A stretch of DNA of 64,000 nucleotides from CAYMND01 sp964465065 (GCA_964465065.1 CAYXHZ010000007.1:1-64000), one strand, 5' to 3'; positions 19,105 through 28,387 are shown, numbered from the stretch's first letter. Made by a program: numbers and translations. Notes: generated by a model not told the origin, from the letters alone.

Positions 19105-20481
19105 TTATTCCTCTTTCACCGAAACGGTTTCCTTGAGGTAATCGATCACTTTCCTTTTCAACAGCGCATCCTTCAACTGTTCACGATTCTGCGATTCCTG
19201 GTAATATTTCTTGATCTGTTTCAGCTCGACGTTGTTGGCCAAGGCCAGCTTGTCGTATTCGGCGTCGAGGTCCTGCTGATTTACGGACATACTGCGTTCT
19301 TTAATGAGCTTTTCCATGATGAAGGAAAAGCGGACATTGCGTTCGGCGTCTTCCTTGATATGGGCGAACAGGGCATCGCGGTCGTTACTGAAGCGTTCGA
19401 AATCATGCGCGTAGCGCCCGGGGTTCTGCAGAATACGGGATAACTCCTGAGAAAGCATTTTTTGCGGGACAACGAAATCGGTACTGGCGACGATTTTTTG
19501 AATGATAGCTTCCAGTTTCCGATCCTGTTTCGCTTTCTCCTGATAGGCGTCAAACTCTTCCTTCAGCTTTTCTTTGAATACCTTCAGGCTCTCGTAGCCA
19601 TTTTTTTTGGCGAATTCTTCATCGAGCTCAGGTTTCTGCATTTCGAAATGCTGGCTGATTTCCACCTGATGTTCGAACTTTTTTCCCTGCCAGGCAGTCC
19701 GGGAGTGATCGGCCGGATATTCCCGGACAAGAATCACTTTATCCCCCGATTTCTTGCCGATCACATCCGCAAAAATCTCCCCGATTTCATGGGCGTTTTC
19801 CTTCTTGACCTCGTAGTAGCTTTCCTTGCGGGGGAACATCTTTTTGTTTTGCAGATTTTTGCTCTGATATTTCAAAATGATGAAGTCGCCTTCGCGGATT
19901 TCCCGTTCACTGACCGGAACGCGGCGCTTGTTGGCCTCCATGATTTTATCCAGTTCCTTTTCCTCTTCGAAGGATTCATAACCAGCGCCTTTCTTTTCCA
20001 CAACACAGTCCAGGCTCGCCAAATCGGGCAGTACCACTTCCGGAGCCAGCTCGACATTCACCTTTGCCGTGACATTGCCGCCTTTCGGTCTTTCGATGTC
20101 TTCAATCATCGGCGAATCGATGATATTGAGATTCTGCTTGCGAATATGCCCCATAATTGACTCTTCCAGCATTTTATTGACCGCTTCGTCTTCCGCCGCT
20201 TCGTAAAATCGGCTCTTGACGACATCGAAAGGTACTTTACCGAGGCGAAAACCCGGCAGTTTCACCTGCGTGGCGTATTCTTTTAACGTACTTTCAATCT
20301 TTTCCTCAATTTTCGCTCGTTTCAATTCCACAGTCCAGCTGTGAGTCAACGATTTGTCTTCCGGCGTCTGCGGCTCGGCTTCCTTGGCGACCTGACTACC
20401 TTCAGTTTCTTGTTTATCAAGCTTTTCTGGCGGTATCTCTTTCATCCCTTCCTCGTTAACCTGTGCTTTTTTCTTGGCCAT
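19105..20481 (-). CDS. tig: Trigger factor with charged N-terminal extension
   Basis: 458 residues from ATG 20481, chosen because AGGAG lies seven bases upstream. Ribosome-binding signature LPGFRLGKVP is at about residues 75-84, roughly 30 residues later than in most trigger factors. The extra N-terminus (about 1-45) is rich in Lys, Glu and Pro (MAKKKAQVNEEGMKEIPPEK). The middle PPIase-like domain and long C-terminal helical arms are present. Trigger factor folds nascent chains at the exit tunnel. First gene of the tig-clpP-clpX-lon group, with its own promoter. Confidence 0.93.
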   Translation of the reverse strand: MAKKKAQVNEEGMKEIPPEKLDKQETEGSQVAKEAEPQTPEDKSLTHSWTVELKRAKIEEKIESTLKEYATQVKLPGFRLGKVPFDVVKSRFYEAAEDEAVNKMLEESIMGHIRKQNLNIIDSPMIEDIERPKGGNVTAKVNVELAPEVVLPDLASLDCVVEKKGAGYESFEEEKELDKIMEANKRRVPVSEREIREGDFIILKYQSKNLQNKKMFPRKESYYEVKKENAHEIGEIFADVIGKKSGDKVILVREYPADHSRTAWQGKKFEHQVEISQHFEMQKPELDEEFAKKNGYESLKVFKEKLKEEFDAYQEKAKQDRKLEAIIQKIVASTDFVVPQKMLSQELSRILQNPGRYAHDFERFSNDRDALFAHIKEDAERNVRFSFIMEKLIKERSMSVNQQDLDAEYDKLALANNVELKQIKKYYQESQNREQLKDALLKRKVIDYLKETVSVKEE

Positions 20482-20525
20482 ACACAATCTCCTGAAATGG
20501 GTTCAAAAAATTAGAAATAAAATGG

Positions 20526-20554
20526 ATCATACCAAAATTTCATTTGACAGTAAA
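20526..20554 (-). promoter_or_regulatory. Promoter of tig-clpP-clpX-lon
   Basis: Minus-strand TTTACT (20554-20549), 17-bp spacer and TATGAT (20531-20526), in the 85-bp space between ribF and tig. The predicted leader is about 35-40 nt and carries the AGGAG of tig. Confidence 0.55.
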
Positions 20555-20566
20555 GCTGGCGATCCG

Positions 20567-21523
20567 CTATTCATCAGGCATCTCATAAATCTGCAGGTAC
20601 GCGTGCAGCGCTTCGACATCGCGCGCTATTTGCATGCTGAGCTGCTTGGTGTTTTCAAACTGCACTTCCGAGCGGAGCCGTTTCACAAACGAGATACTCA
20701 CGTCATGACCGTACATGCTGCCCTGGAAATGAAGCAGATAGGTTTCCACTCTTTCTTCGTTTCCAGACAGGGTTGGGCGAACGCCGACATTGGTGACGCC
20801 CCATACCTGGGTATTCGAATGGGGAAACCGGACCTCGGAGATGTAAACCCCCTTAGGTAACAGAGAGTTGTCGGTTCTGATGTTGATGGTCGGGTAACCG
20901 ATCCGCGAACCGATCCCATCTCCCCGGACAACGACACCCTCGATCGAATAATTCCGCCCCAGCATGGCGGCCGCTTCTTCGACCTTGCCCTGGCGGATGG
21001 CCTCGCGAATCCGGCTGCTGGAAATGGGTTCATCCTTCCAGAACAACTGTTTGACCACCGTGCAACCGATCTGATGGTGCGCCAAGTATTGCTGAAGCAT
21101 TTCCATGGAGAAGCTGCGGCCCTTTCCCAAACGGAAGTCCTCTCCGACCACCAGATGTTTGAGCTTGAACCGTTCGATCAAAAAAGAGCGGATGAATTCT
21201 TCACCTGACAGCGCATGCGCCTTCTGGAAATCCACCACAAATATTCCATCCACCCCACTGGTCCGCAGAGTCGACAGACGTTGTGCCGGAGTCTGCAGCA
21301 GAGAAAACTCTTTTTGAAAAAAAAGCTTAGGGTTCGGTTCGAAGGTTACGATAAAGGCCGGTCTGGCCTGCTCTTGGGCTACAGCCGCCAGCATCTTCAG
21401 GATTTCCTGATGGCCTTTGTGATAACCATCAAAATTGCCGATGGTCAGAACCGATGCACAAGGAGTGTGATCAGCCTTCTGGCTTTTCTGCACTTTTTCC
21501 GGTAAATGAGCTGTATACATCAT
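20567..21523 (-). CDS. ribF: Bifunctional riboflavin kinase / FAD synthetase RibF
   Basis: 318 residues from ATG 21523 (a second ATG follows at 21520). The N-terminal FAD synthetase domain has SVLTIGNFDGYHKGHQEIL and the later SSSRIREAIRQG. The C-terminal flavokinase domain has VVRGDGIGSRIGYPTINI and GVTNVGVRPTL. It phosphorylates riboflavin to FMN and adenylates FMN to FAD. No ribosome site is obvious; the start lies inside the 3' end of the upstream DUF4388 gene (53 bp overlap), implying coupled translation. Confidence 0.93.
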   Translation of the reverse strand: MMYTAHLPEKVQKSQKADHTPCASVLTIGNFDGYHKGHQEILKMLAAVAQEQARPAFIVTFEPNPKLFFQKEFSLLQTPAQRLSTLRTSGVDGIFVVDFQKAHALSGEEFIRSFLIERFKLKHLVVGEDFRLGKGRSFSMEMLQQYLAHHQIGCTVVKQLFWKDEPISSSRIREAIRQGKVEEAAAMLGRNYSIEGVVVRGDGIGSRIGYPTINIRTDNSLLPKGVYISEVRFPHSNTQVWGVTNVGVRPTLSGNEERVETYLLHFQGSMYGHDVSISFVKRLRSEVQFENTKQLSMQIARDVEALHAYLQIYEMPDE

Positions 21524-22454
21524 GTTCAAACAGAATCGAATCGGCAAAAAACGGTTTCAGGGGAGCTTTGAATGTAATGACCCACATAATCAGCAAGATG
21601 ATCACGATAGCAGATATGGCCTTTGAATTCAAGCTTTCGCTTTGACTCTGCTTTTCTTCCAGGAAATAGTCCTCGGGAGAAGTCTCGGCGCTCACCGTGT
21701 TGATTTTGGCCTCTATCACATCTTTTTTCAACAGGTTGAAAAGGTTTTTATATACTTTGTATTCCGTGAAAATGCCGAGTTCGACCATATCCCGAACCCG
21801 GTTCTGACCGTTGACATGCTTGAGCAGGTTGGTTTCCTGTTCGCTGAGGTAGATTTTGTTGCCTTTGGGCACATATTCATCGTATTCATCAACCAGCACC
21901 ACATCCTTGGGATCAATCGGTTTGGGATAGAAAACGATATCCTCATGCGGAATCATCTTCTTGATCAGCGGCCATTCATCGAGCATTTGGACGCCTTCCA
22001 TGATCAGATTGTCGGTCGGGATCGGATCGATGATCCGCATGGAATCTTCCAGAACATCCAGAATCTTGAAATTGTACTCCCCCTTTTTCCATTTGAATAA
22101 AGAAAGGACGATCTCTACTGTCTGCGTTTTGAGTGCCTGTTCGATAATTCCCTGATTTATCAGTCCCATGCCTTGCAGAATCTCGCCGATTCGCTGATTG
22201 GTCCGTTTCTGAATGGATAAGGCCCGCTGCAGCATTTCGTCACTGATGAAATCCTGTTTGACCAAAACGTGACCGACGCGGATACCCAGTTTCTTGGGAA
22301 ACGCATCCACGCCGACGATGAATCCCTTTTCAAAAATCAAAGTGATAAAGCCGTCTTTGGCGGTGAACGTCAATATTCCGGTTTTTTGTTGGAGAGACAG
22401 AAGTTGCAGGATGTCAGGGACTTTGAACTCTTTGAGGGTGCCTTTAAAACCCAT
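21471..22454 (-). CDS. DUF4388 (PATAN-type) regulatory protein with C-terminal membrane helix
   Basis: 327 residues. Of two nearby ATGs, 22454 is chosen because AGGGAG sits exactly six bases before it and abuts the other. The N-terminus GFKGTLKEFKVPDILQLLSL is the DUF4388 signature, followed by strands up to about residue 130, with an interleaved GspE-N-like helical segment (VGHVLVKQDFISDEMLQRAL, IGEILQGMGLINQGIIEQAL). A second winged-helix-like region follows (LSEQETNLLKHVNGQNRVRD). A hydrophobic helix near 282-300 suggests a membrane anchor. DUF4388 proteins occur in two-component and motility loci, but the biochemical role is not known. It forms an operon with the TPR/zinc-ribbon protein and DUF1844. 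Confidence 0.75.
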   Translation of the reverse strand: MGFKGTLKEFKVPDILQLLSLQQKTGILTFTAKDGFITLIFEKGFIVGVDAFPKKLGIRVGHVLVKQDFISDEMLQRALSIQKRTNQRIGEILQGMGLINQGIIEQALKTQTVEIVLSLFKWKKGEYNFKILDVLEDSMRIIDPIPTDNLIMEGVQMLDEWPLIKKMIPHEDIVFYPKPIDPKDVVLVDEYDEYVPKGNKIYLSEQETNLLKHVNGQNRVRDMVELGIFTEYKVYKNLFNLLKKDVIEAKINTVSAETSPEDYFLEEKQSQSESLNSKAISAIVIILLIMWVITFKAPLKPFFADSILFEHDVYSSFTGKSAEKPEG

Positions 22455-24234
22455 ATTCATCTCCCTGGAATATCATGGAATTGGCTATGATGTAGATGGC
22501 CGCAGTCAAGATAGCAAACGCTTTGGCAAACAGCGGTACTGCGCCATAATATTGTGCCAATGGGTGCCAAGCGGCGAAAGCGATGATCAAAAACAGGAAA
22601 TAGAAAAAGTTCAAAAAAGCGAACAGCCGATGTTGTCCGCGCATGTGCAGGAAAAATCCAGGTGACAGGAAGGAAAAAAGCAGCAAAAGCATGTTTTTTC
22701 TGCGGTTTTCCCGATTGATTTCCGCTTCCTTGAATGTCTTGGCTTCGGACATCATCGAATCCTTGATCAGAAACAGCTGATAGCAATCGTTGCAGACATT
22801 GACCGCCCGGCTGGTGTTGGGCTTGTTGATCGCCTTCTGACACTTCGCGCAGTGGGTACTCTTGCCGATATTATGAAACAAAACCGGTAAAAACTTGATA
22901 TAAAGAATGATGATCAGGAAAAAATACAGTATTGGCATGCGGAAAAGCGATTTCATGGTCGATTTGACGACGTATAACTCCGTGGCTTCCTTGGCCCCTT
23001 TACCGGCTGAAATGAACAAGGACCAGAGGAATCTCTGAGTTATCGGCGGCAATTTGGCCCGGCCCACTTTTTCTTTGTACTGGGTCAGCTTGCTGAAACG
23101 ATTGGAGTATGCCTCATAGCTCTTTTCGTCATTGTTTTCGAGCAAAGCCAGGGTCAGGTTGTAAAGCGCTGTCTGATTCGAAGCGTCATTGGTCAAGACC
23201 TCGGAAAACGAATTGATCGCATTGACATAATCCTTGTTGATCAGAAAGGCGTAACCGTACAAATTTTTCCGCAAAGACTGCAGTTGGGCCTCATCGACAG
23301 CGTTCAGCCATTCCATTCCCTCTTCCAGGTTTCCGGAATGGAAATTATTGTAGGCCAGCAACAGTTTGGCACGATGATTCTTTTCTACTGAATCCCCGTC
23401 GTATTCCAGGAGATTGCCCTCAATAATCTCCTTGGTCTGGATGAAAGATGCGTCCTGTAACTGATGCAGAAGAAACTGGTTGACGGAATTCAGCAGAGTC
23501 ATGAATGCCAGCACCGCCAAAAGAACGGTCAGCACCTTGCGTTCGGTTTTGTCGGTGTAAAACCAAAGCGCCGCAATGACGACCATAACCAGAAGAAACC
23601 ATCCGGCAAACAAAAAAACCGGCCATAACAGCAACAGCAGCCATATGGCCAGCTTGCCCTTATCCACAAACCCTTTATCGTTGTGAATCATGTCGTGGGT
23701 TGCCAGGGGCAGGTAATGGCGGATCAGCCAGACGGCAAAGGCCAGCAAGGTGAACATCACCGCCCAAAGCAGCGCTTCGTTGACTTGGGTGATCAGAATC
23801 ACGGAAGGTTCAAAACTCCGCATCATCCGCTTCAATTGTCCCAGCAATTGCTTGACCTTGAGCTCCCCCTCATCCCGATATTGATTCAGATAAGAAACCG
23901 CTCTCCATTCCGTCGGATCCAGATGGAGAACCTTCTCAAAGAGAGCGTAGGCAGATTCCTTTTGCTCCTGAATCAACAATTCCCTGCCGATGGCTATCAG
24001 CCGATCGGAGTACCTCGACAAAAGAGGCTGCTCCACCGTAAAATCATCCGGTTGAAATTTACCGACCAGCTCGCCGATCTCCGTGAACGACTTGTTTTTC
24101 AGGGCGTACTCAAAAAAAATGATCTGCGCCTCGAGTTCATCTTGCTCGGCTGAGTAGACATCGACGCCCAGGCCGTTCAAAACAAGAAACCATACAAGCA
24201 TAACTGTCGGAATGGCTTTTCTGATCATTTTCAC
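22444..24234 (-). CDS. Polytopic membrane protein with TPR-like repeats and zinc ribbon
   Basis: 596 residues, no family recognised. A signal or first helix is at 11-27. A helical TPR-like stretch covers about 30-120 (SAYALFEKVLHLDPTEW), membrane helices lie at about 155-173 and 195-250, and a second TPR-like block runs about 280-385 (LLLAYNNFHSGNLEEGMEWL, YVNAINSFSEVLTNDASNQT). Another helix at 433-453 leads to a zinc ribbon with Cys462, Cys465, Cys481 and Cys484. The C-terminus has further hydrophobic helices. The gene overlaps the DUF4388 gene by 11 bp and the DUF1844 gene by 4 bp. A membrane-bound assembly or sensing role is inference only. Confidence 0.65.
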   Translation of the reverse strand: MKMIRKAIPTVMLVWFLVLNGLGVDVYSAEQDELEAQIIFFEYALKNKSFTEIGELVGKFQPDDFTVEQPLLSRYSDRLIAIGRELLIQEQKESAYALFEKVLHLDPTEWRAVSYLNQYRDEGELKVKQLLGQLKRMMRSFEPSVILITQVNEALLWAVMFTLLAFAVWLIRHYLPLATHDMIHNDKGFVDKGKLAIWLLLLLWPVFLFAGWFLLVMVVIAALWFYTDKTERKVLTVLLAVLAFMTLLNSVNQFLLHQLQDASFIQTKEIIEGNLLEYDGDSVEKNHRAKLLLAYNNFHSGNLEEGMEWLNAVDEAQLQSLRKNLYGYAFLINKDYVNAINSFSEVLTNDASNQTALYNLTLALLENNDEKSYEAYSNRFSKLTQYKEKVGRAKLPPITQRFLWSLFISAGKGAKEATELYVVKSTMKSLFRMPILYFFLIIILYIKFLPVLFHNIGKSTHCAKCQKAINKPNTSRAVNVCNDCYQLFLIKDSMMSEAKTFKEAEINRENRRKNMLLLLFSFLSPGFFLHMRGQHRLFAFLNFFYFLFLIIAFAAWHPLAQYYGAVPLFAKAFAILTAAIYIIANSMIFQGDEYGF

Positions 24235-24515
24235 TCTTTTTTAGCCTGCCTTTTTTTTTGATAGACCAAGGTGATGTTCTCCAGGCTTTCCTTGAGCAAC
24301 TTTTCCTCGACTTCATCCAGGTTGCCACGGGTTTTGTCATGTAAAACAGTCAACATCTGAATATAGCGCAACGCAGAGTCTAAATCCGCCTCTTTCCTTC
24401 CGGTCAGGGGATTGGGGATCTCGCCAAGAAAGATCATAGTCTGAGTGAGGATCAAGATGACCAGTGAATTGATGCTTTTTTCCAAATTTTCTCCGTCTTG
24501 GTCAAAATATATCAT
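24231..24515 (-). CDS. DUF1844 family protein
   Basis: 94 residues. The conserved core FLGEIPNPLTGRKEADLDSA, followed by MLTVLHDKTRGNLDEVEEKL, matches the DUF1844 family of small helical bacterial proteins of unknown function. It is the first gene of the minus-strand block and overlaps the next gene by 4 bp (ATGA). I found no convincing promoter in the 120-bp divergent space upstream. Confidence 0.8.
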   Translation of the reverse strand: MIYFDQDGENLEKSINSLVILILTQTMIFLGEIPNPLTGRKEADLDSALRYIQMLTVLHDKTRGNLDEVEEKLLKESLENITLVYQKKRQAKKE

Positions 24516-24574
24516 ATAAAAAATAACAAAGTAAATCGAATAAGTCTACTTTTTCAGAATACTTTTTCAGTTAT

Positions 24575-24603
24575 TTGCCCTATACTGGAAAACCTTGTAC
24601 AAT
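24575..24603 (+). promoter_or_regulatory. Promoter of mazG
   Basis: TTGCCC (24575-24580), 17-bp spacer, TACAAT (24598-24603). The expected start near 24610 gives a 25-nt leader with GGAG ahead of the ATG at 24636. Confidence 0.55.
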
Positions 24604-24635
24604 GATTGATCCTTTTGGATTCAGTGGAGTTTTTC

Positions 24636-25400
24636 ATGTCAACACTTTTTGAAGAATTGATACATATTTTTTCCAGACTGCGTGATCCCGTAAACGGTTG
24701 TCCCTGGGATCTGAAACAGACTCCGGATTCGTTACGGGAATATATTATTGAAGAGGCGCATGAGCTGACAGAAGCAATAGCGGAAGGTGACAGCGAAAAA
24801 CAGAAGGAAGAATTGGGCGACCTTTTACTGCAAGTTCTTTTTCTGAGTCGAATTATGGAGGAACGGAAGCAATTCGACATTCAGGATGTGATGCTGACGC
24901 TGAAAAACAAGCTGATCCGCCGTCACCCGCACATCTTCGCAGAGAAGGTGCAGCTGACCGATGAACAGGTCAAGAACAATTGGGAAAAGATCAAAAAGAG
25001 CGAGAAATCCAAAGACTCGATCATTTCCGATTATCCGGACACGATGCCGGCATTGTCGGTCAGCAAGAGAATCAGCGAGCAGGCCGCCTCCGTCGGCTTT
25101 GACTGGCCTGATTCGGAACAGCTACTTGCAAAGATCAGCGAAGAAATCGCTGAACTGAAAAACGCCAGGACAGAACCTGAAATTCAGGAGGAATGCGGCG
25201 ATCTCCTGTTTACTGTCGCCAATTTGTGCCGGCATCACAAGATACACCCGGAAATGGCCTTGAAAGCCGCCAACCGCAAATTTATCGAAAGATTCCGCTT
25301 CATCGAGAAGAAAATAAAGGAATCTGACCGGGACTTTTCCGGCCATTCCGCCGAAGAACTGGATGCGTTATGGCGTCAGGCCAAACGGGAGGAAAGCTAG
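24636..25400 (+). CDS. mazG: Nucleoside triphosphate pyrophosphohydrolase MazG
   Basis: 254 residues from ATG 24636, which has GGAG at good spacing; a TTG at 24606 is rejected. Two MazG domains are present. The first has CPWDLKQTPDSLREYIIEEA and the metal-binding EELGDLLLQVLF; the second has KISEEIAELKNA and EECGDLLFTVANL. MazG hydrolyses NTPs or dNTPs to the monophosphate and pyrophosphate, cleaning the nucleotide pool or lowering stringent-response signals. It is followed after 3 bp by the GH13-like gene. Confidence 0.94.
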   Translation: MSTLFEELIHIFSRLRDPVNGCPWDLKQTPDSLREYIIEEAHELTEAIAEGDSEKQKEELGDLLLQVLFLSRIMEERKQFDIQDVMLTLKNKLIRRHPHIFAEKVQLTDEQVKNNWEKIKKSEKSKDSIISDYPDTMPALSVSKRISEQAASVGFDWPDSEQLLAKISEEIAELKNARTEPEIQEECGDLLFTVANLCRHHKIHPEMALKAANRKFIERFRFIEKKIKESDRDFSGHSAEELDALWRQAKREES

Positions 25401-25403
25401 AAC

Positions 25404-27818
25404 ATGGACCGTGACAGCTTGTATTTCTGGTTTTCTTTCAACGACCGCGGAGAAAAGCTGAACCGAATCCAGCTTGAACACGGCGATCTCGGTTCCCATC
25501 TTACCCATATCCTGCTCTGTTCGCTTCAAGACCCTCCCGGCGCCAACCAGGTACGCGAACGAGTCGAGATGGAGTTGGCTTTTGCCGTAATCCAGGCCTG
25601 GAATCAAATCGTCAAGCAGGACCTGGCCACAGTATCCGCCTCTATCCGTGAGCAACTCAGCGCCATCCCGGATTCCCTGCAAAGGCCCGCTCTAGGCCTG
25701 AGCGACGAACAACTGCTCTGTTATCCGTTCAAAATGTCCCCGCACGATATCAGCGCGCATCTGTTCAGTATCTTCTGGATACTGTCTCAACCTCAATTCC
25801 ACAACCTGCAGACGCGGCTCCTGCCACTGTCGCTCCAAAAGCGTTTGACCGACAACGATTTTTATCGACTGTTCGAACGGCAAGTCGTCAAACCCCTCCT
25901 CGTTTCCGCCTATGCAGCCTGTCAGGGAGGCGCGGATCTGCGCGATCTGGCCATCGATATCCACAAAAAATACAACCTGTCGCCAACCCTGCACCATCTC
26001 ATCTTCAAATCCCTGGATCGCCTGGCCGAGATGGATTCGGAGCGGCACCCCACCCGCCCTCAGATCGAATTTGATTTTTCCTTCTCCGCCTTACAGGAGA
26101 TGAATCGACAAGACACAGAAAACAGAATTTCCGATCATCAGGCAGCCGCAACCGGCCCACAGAGCGGCGACCAAGTCCATCAGCCGGCCAGGCCGACAGC
26201 GAACACGGCACCGGAGTGGGGCCAGGAATTGATCATCATCGCGAAGCTGTTGCCCGTCTGGCTGCATCAACTGTCCTCCAAATACGGTTATCCCATCACC
26301 AGCCTGGACCAGATTCCGGATCAGGAACTGATCGAAATGCGGGAGCTGAAAATTACCGGGCTCTGGCTGGTCGGCGTCTGGCGCAGGAGTCCGGCTTCAA
26401 AAAAGATCAAAAACCTTCTGGGCAATCCCTATGCCCTGGCTTCCGCCTATTCGATTTTCGATTATGAAATCGATCCGGACCTGGGTGGTGATTATGCATT
26501 GAAAGGGTTGAAAGAGAAAGCGAACCGCTATGGGATTCATCTGGGGGCGGACGTCATTCCCAACCATACGGCCATCGATTCCCTTTGGATGCAGAACAAC
26601 CCTTCCTGGTTCATATCGGCCCCTGAACCACCTTTTCCATCTTATTCATTCACCGGTCAGAATCTGTCCGAGCAAAACAATTTTGAAATCCGTATCGAGG
26701 ATCATTACTACGATCACAGTGACGCTGCCGTCGTCTTCGAGTGTGTGAACCGGCAAAAATGTCCGGAACCGTTGTACATCTACCATGGAAACGATGGAAC
26801 GCACGTACCTTGGAACGACACGGCCCAACTCGACTACCTCAACCCGGATGTCCGCAGAAAAATGATCGACACGATCATCTCGGTCAGTTCAGATTTTCCG
26901 CTGATCCGGCTGGACGCAGCCATGACCCTGACCCGCCTTCACTACAAACGGCTCTGGTTTCCACCTCCGGGGGAAGGAGGCGCCATCCCGTCCCGCAGCG
27001 GAAAAATGTCGTCTCATGAAGAGTTCGACAGCCGCTACGGTCCGCTGGAATTCTGGCAGGAAGTGCTCATCGCGCTCAACCAGAAGAACCCCAACGCCTT
27101 GCTTCTGGCCGAAGCATTCTGGCTCATGGAGCCCTACTTCATCAATCATATCGGAATGCACAAGGTCTACCACAGCGCCTTCATGAACCTGTTGCGGGAT
27201 TGTCACGGTCACCGCTTCAACGATTACATCCATTATCTTCTCCAGAATTACCCGCTGTCGACACTGGATCACTTCGTCAATTTCCTCAGTACCCCCGATG
27301 AAGCTCCGGCCGCGGTGACCTTCGGTAAAGGAGACAGGTTTATGGCTGCTTCGATCCTGTTGACGACTTTCCCCGGTACACCGCTGTTTTCCCATAACCA
27401 ATGGGAAGGATTGGAAGAGCAGTACGGCATGGAATTCGCCGCCCCCATGAACAATCTCCCCAGGGACGAAGGTTTCTATGATCACTATCGCTCCCAGCTG
27501 ATGCCGGTCTTAACGCAGCGGAAATATTTCAGCCATTCCGAACGATTCAGAACCTGTGCTTTCAGCGGAGATCAAACTGAGAAATGCCAGAACGTAATCG
27601 CCTTTTCCAATCAGTCCGAGCAGGTCTTTTCCTATGCGATCGTCAACTACCAGGATTGTTCGGTACGAGGCAGACTGAAGCCGCCGTCATCCGTTCCGGA
27701 ACCATATAAAATCGACTATTTGACTCGCTCTCACAATATTGCGATCGCCGACGGCCCGTTTTCCGAGATCGAGATGGGACCCTGGGGATACTGCGTACTG
27801 ACTCTTTCCCGCCGCTGA
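25404..27818 (+). CDS. GH13-family (alpha-amylase superfamily) protein with large unknown N-terminal part
   Basis: 804 residues. Residues 1 to about 270 are helical and match nothing I recognise; a low-complexity linker follows near 235-270. The catalytic barrel spans about 275-720: region I DVIPNH (Asp383, His388), region II IRLDAAM with probable nucleophile Asp504, region III LLLAEAFW with probable acid/base Glu570, and region IV FLSTPDEAP with Asp632. The usual His before the last Asp is replaced by Pro. A short beta domain ends the protein. There is no signal peptide, so it should act on a cytoplasmic alpha-glucan or glycosyl phosphate. The ATG follows mazG by 3 bp. Confidence 0.8.
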   Translation: MDRDSLYFWFSFNDRGEKLNRIQLEHGDLGSHLTHILLCSLQDPPGANQVRERVEMELAFAVIQAWNQIVKQDLATVSASIREQLSAIPDSLQRPALGLSDEQLLCYPFKMSPHDISAHLFSIFWILSQPQFHNLQTRLLPLSLQKRLTDNDFYRLFERQVVKPLLVSAYAACQGGADLRDLAIDIHKKYNLSPTLHHLIFKSLDRLAEMDSERHPTRPQIEFDFSFSALQEMNRQDTENRISDHQAAATGPQSGDQVHQPARPTANTAPEWGQELIIIAKLLPVWLHQLSSKYGYPITSLDQIPDQELIEMRELKITGLWLVGVWRRSPASKKIKNLLGNPYALASAYSIFDYEIDPDLGGDYALKGLKEKANRYGIHLGADVIPNHTAIDSLWMQNNPSWFISAPEPPFPSYSFTGQNLSEQNNFEIRIEDHYYDHSDAAVVFECVNRQKCPEPLYIYHGNDGTHVPWNDTAQLDYLNPDVRRKMIDTIISVSSDFPLIRLDAAMTLTRLHYKRLWFPPPGEGGAIPSRSGKMSSHEEFDSRYGPLEFWQEVLIALNQKNPNALLLAEAFWLMEPYFINHIGMHKVYHSAFMNLLRDCHGHRFNDYIHYLLQNYPLSTLDHFVNFLSTPDEAPAAVTFGKGDRFMAASILLTTFPGTPLFSHNQWEGLEEQYGMEFAAPMNNLPRDEGFYDHYRSQLMPVLTQRKYFSHSERFRTCAFSGDQTEKCQNVIAFSNQSEQVFSYAIVNYQDCSVRGRLKPPSSVPEPYKIDYLTRSHNIAIADGPFSEIEMGPWGYCVLTLSRR

Positions 27819-28325
27819 TTATTGTTCCACCGAGCCGAAATCTTCGGGGGAAAGGGAATTGAACCAATCTTCGAGCTGCTCTTCCGTATTCAGAAACTCC
27901 GAAAAGTGATCGGAAAGAATGGAGCTGTTGTAGACAGTATCGGTCACATAGATGGATGCACCGGTTTTCAATGCCAGTGCCACGGCGTCAGATGGTCTGC
28001 TGTCAACCTGGATGATCTCTCCATCGGCTTTTTGCAAATGGAGCTCGGCGAAAAAAGTGTTTTCGATCACATCGGTGACAATCACTTTTTTCAGTTTGAC
28101 ACCGCAATGAAACAACAGACTCTTGAACAGATCGTGTGTCATTGGCCGGGGTGGAATGATGGATTCCAGTTCCATGGTGATGGCATTGGCCTCAAAGCCA
28201 CCGATCCAAATCGGAATGATCTTCTTTTCGTTGACCGGTTTGAGTACCATGACCGGGCACTTCGATATCGGGTCCATGATCAGGCCGATCAATTTAACCT
28301 GATAGACCAAATTTTCATTATCCAT
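27819..28325 (-). CDS. DUF151 bifunctional nuclease family protein
   Basis: 168 residues. The family core is clear: VMVLKPVNEKKIIPIWIGGF, EANAITMELES, RPMTHDLFKSLL and later DSRPSDAVALALKTGASIYV. A plant member is reported to have DNase/RNase activity, and a thermophile structure is known. The bacterial role is unclear. It abuts the convergent GH13-like gene with no space between the stops and has its own strong promoter. Confidence 0.9.
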   Translation of the reverse strand: MDNENLVYQVKLIGLIMDPISKCPVMVLKPVNEKKIIPIWIGGFEANAITMELESIIPPRPMTHDLFKSLLFHCGVKLKKVIVTDVIENTFFAELHLQKADGEIIQVDSRPSDAVALALKTGASIYVTDTVYNSSILSDHFSEFLNTEEQLEDWFNSLSPEDFGSVEQ

Positions 28326-28358
28326 ATCACCACCGTACCATTCACCATTCGCAGGTAT

Positions 28359-28387
28359 TATATAGTATCCTAACCAAATGTTGTCAA
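28359..28387 (-). promoter_or_regulatory. Promoter of the DUF151 gene
   Basis: Minus-strand consensus TTGACA (28387-28382), 17-bp spacer and TATATA (28364-28359), with TATAAT overlapping two bases further on. Leader of about 28 nt; GGTGG precedes the ATG at 28325. Confidence 0.7.

Noticed and set aside
20494..20566. Riboswitch near ribF
   Set aside because: ribF is translated from within the upstream gene, so there is no leader for an FMN element; the downstream space holds only the tig promoter.
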